Positions 6,026 through 7,315 of a stretch of 7,315 nucleotides of DNA are shown here, piece after piece. Each line of letters starts with the position of its first letter. The stretch's first letter is position 1. The position numbers and the translations under genes were made by a program. The stretch lies in NCBI GenBank assembly GCA_002451555.1, contig DKCU01000163.1, positions 1-7,315 on the forward strand. Direction: 5' to 3'. The notes below the pieces were generated by a model that made no database searches, was not told where the DNA came from, and saw only the letters and a list, made by a program, of their open reading frames with translations. The DNA comes from Candidatus Segatella albertsiae. GTDB taxonomy: Bacteria > Bacteroidota > Bacteroidia > Bacteroidales > Bacteroidaceae.

Positions 6026-6688
6026 ATGAGAAAGGTACTTTTATTGTTGATTACGGCTCTACTGACCGCCTTCTCTTCCTGCTCGCAAAAGAAAACGGAA
6101 GAGAAGGTGCAAGTCATCGACACCATCCCCATGATGGTGATGCAGATACAGAAATGCAGCCGTCTTTATACCGCCGAAGTACACGTACATAAAATCATCA
6201 CACATGACGACCAGCTCAAGTTGAGTGGTTCGCTCTTCAAGAAGACATTCAATGTGGAGGTGCCAGGCTCCAACCGCAAGGTCGCCATCCCGATGGATGC
6301 CACGCTCAAGGCATACGTGGACTTCACGGATTTCTCTGCCGCCAATGTAAAAAGACTAGGTGATAAGATTGAGATAACACTCCCTGACCCTAAGGTCATG
6401 CTCACCAGCAGCAAGATTGACCACGACGGTGTGAAACAGTTTGTTTCGCTGACCCGCCGCAACTTCAACGATGCCGAGCTGACCCAATATGAACAACAAG
6501 GAAGGGAAGGCATCATCCGAGACATCCCAGGCATGAACATCCTGGAGATGGCTCGGACGAGTGCCGCCAACACCCTCATCCCCATGCTCATCGACATGGG
6601 ATTCAAGGAGGGCAACATCAAGATCACTTTCCGCAAGAAGTTCACTATCGACGACCTGAAGAATATCGTTACAGAAGTGAGAAGTTAG
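6026..6688 (+). CDS. DUF4230-like lipoprotein
   Basis: This 220-residue envelope protein is probably a lipoprotein. The start MRKVLLLLITALLTAFSSC has a basic n-region, a Leu-rich core and a lipobox FSSC with the lipidated Cys at 19. The following SQKK is not a clear surface-export signal, so the side of the outer membrane is open. The rest fits DUF4230, a family of unknown function: an extended N-terminal part (about 35-75), LPDPKVML at 119-126, a helical segment (about 145-185) and the closing MGFKEGNIKITF from 191. The ATG at 6026 is chosen over an in-frame ATG at 5990 because the promoter -7 box overlaps that longer start and because only 6026 gives a proper lipoprotein signal. The next gene is a diverged paralogue 42 bases downstream, with no terminator between, so they form an operon. 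The last codons and the stop lie in a short repeat. Confidence 0.82.
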   Translation: MRKVLLLLITALLTAFSSCSQKKTEEKVQVIDTIPMMVMQIQKCSRLYTAEVHVHKIITHDDQLKLSGSLFKKTFNVEVPGSNRKVAIPMDATLKAYVDFTDFSAANVKRLGDKIEITLPDPKVMLTSSKIDHDGVKQFVSLTRRNFNDAELTQYEQQGREGIIRDIPGMNILEMARTSAANTLIPMLIDMGFKEGNIKITFRKKFTIDDLKNIVTEVRS

Positions 6689-6728
6689 AAGATAGGAATG
6701 AGAAGTTAGAAGTTTGGAGTTAGAAGTT
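6678..6728 (+). repeat. Imperfect tandem repeat filling the gap between the two DUF4230-like genes
   Basis: TGAGAAGTTAGAAG occurs exactly at 6678-6691 and 6699-6712. A third, changed copy at 6716-6728 shares GTTAGAAGTT. The repeat overlaps the last codons and the TAG stop (6686-6688) of the lipoprotein gene and runs to 2 bases before the ATG of the next. Short GAAG-rich repeats of this kind are, from memory, common between genes in Prevotella and relatives. No Shine-Dalgarno is evident for the downstream gene. Confidence 0.85.
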
Positions 6729-6730
6729 AT

Positions 6731-7309
6731 ATGAAGAAAATAGAGATTATCATCATACTTTCGCTCGTCGTCATCATCGGCGGTGCCCTCTACTGGTGGA
6801 ACAAGGACAACCACGTGGAGGGAGGCAGCGTGGGGGAAACGACTCTCTCGCCCACCCAAGTGAAATCCATCGAGGCCATCGGGCAATGGGAGTTTCTATC
6901 CATCAGCGACGAGGAACTCATCGACACCACTCGCCATGGTTTCTTCGGCGATGACCAACTCGTGAGAATCTACTACGGCACGCTTCGCCTGGGCATCGAC
7001 CTGAAGGATGCCAAGGAGGGATGGATGAAAGCCGACAAGGATACCATCGTCTGCACATTGCCCGCCATCAAGTTGCTCGACAACAACTTCATCGACGAGG
7101 CGAAGACTAAGTCTTTCTTCGAGAGCGGCAAGTGGACTGGCAAAGACCGACAGAACATGTATTATCGCGCCTACGCCAACATGAAGAGACGCTGCCTCTC
7201 ACAAGCCAACATCGCCTCGGCGGAAAACAACGCTCAGAAACAGTTCTACAACATGATGAAGGCTATGGGATTCGCCAATGTCAAGGTCAGGTTTGAAAGT
7301 GAAGAGTGA
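6731..7309 (+). CDS. DUF4230-like protein with one N-terminal membrane helix
   Basis: This 192-residue protein has a short basic start (MKK) and one membrane helix, about residues 3-23 (IEIIIILSLVVIIGGALYWW), with no lipobox or cleavage site. The bulk should therefore sit outside the inner membrane while staying anchored. The soluble part aligns by eye with its upstream neighbour: an early beta region, LRLGIDLKDAK, TLPAIKLLDN (LP at 110-111 against LPDPKVML at 119), a central helical stretch rich in Arg, Tyr and Lys, and MGFANVKVRF (MGF at 179-181) against MGFKEGNIKITF. It appears complete, as the TGA at 7307-7309 lies inside the window. The function of DUF4230 is unknown. An inner-membrane protein and a lipoprotein of one family in one operon suggests a pair working across or within the envelope, which is inference. 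Confidence 0.8.
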   Translation: MKKIEIIIILSLVVIIGGALYWWNKDNHVEGGSVGETTLSPTQVKSIEAIGQWEFLSISDEELIDTTRHGFFGDDQLVRIYYGTLRLGIDLKDAKEGWMKADKDTIVCTLPAIKLLDNNFIDEAKTKSFFESGKWTGKDRQNMYYRAYANMKRRCLSQANIASAENNAQKQFYNMMKAMGFANVKVRFESEE

Positions 7310-7315
7310 AGAGTG
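7298..7315 (+). repeat. AGTGAAG 7-bp tandem repeat at the window end
   Basis: AGTGAAG is repeated about 2.6 times and runs off the end of the window. It supplies the final Ser-Glu-Glu and the TGA stop of the second DUF4230-like gene. It is the same class of GAAG-rich repeat as at 6678-6728 but with a different unit. More copies may follow outside the window. Confidence 0.8.

Noticed and set aside
6356..6886. A 176-residue - strand frame across the two DUF4230-like genes
   Set aside because: It reads the GAAG-type repeat as SKLLTSHSYLLTSH, a familiar false product of such intergenic repeats, and is antisense to two better-supported genes.

Overview
The window reads as chromosomal DNA from a Bacteroidota bacterium of the Prevotella/Segatella type. 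Three things point there. Two promoters fit the Bacteroidota form TTTG-N20-TAccTTTG exactly. The large surface protein ends in a Prevotella-style tail (VYNLNGQ ... GIYIVNGKKVVIK). The last two genes look like DUF4230 proteins, which are common in this phylum. No tRNA, rRNA, CRISPR array, insertion sequence or integrase was seen. All five genes lie on the + strand, in three transcription blocks.

Block 1 (about 1-4385) is a secreted surface-protein operon. A gene-free, AT-rich leader of almost 500 bases holds a C9 tract, a probable promoter (173-180), two competing hairpins (298-354) and 2.4 copies of a 33-bp tandem repeat just before the ribosome binding site. A 1163-residue exported protein follows. 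It has four divergent repeats of about 170-180 residues, an Ig/PKD-like domain between repeats 2 and 3, and a C-terminal sorting-like tail. A 76-residue acidic protein of unknown function comes next, then a strong intrinsic terminator (4356-4385).

Block 2 (about 4457-5941) is a single gene for a Rep_3/RepB-like winged-helix protein. It has its own strong promoter (4457-4488) and an unusually long leader of about 300 nt with several dyads, including a 41-bp imperfect palindrome (4676-4716). No partition, mobilisation or recombination gene is visible nearby. It is therefore either a domesticated chromosomal initiator-like regulator or the trace of an old integrated element.

Block 3 (about 5960-7315) is a two-gene operon of DUF4230-like envelope proteins, the first a lipoprotein and the second anchored by one N-terminal membrane helix. 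A perfect 10-bp inverted repeat surrounds the -33 box of its promoter and looks like an operator. Short GAAG-type tandem repeats fill the gap between the two genes and begin again at the end of the second. In both cases the repeat supplies the last codons and the stop.

The most interesting points are the repeat-rich leader of the surface operon, the small acidic partner protein, the isolated initiator-like gene with its large upstream palindrome, and the pair of differently anchored DUF4230 proteins under a palindromic promoter. None can be called a new system from sequence alone.
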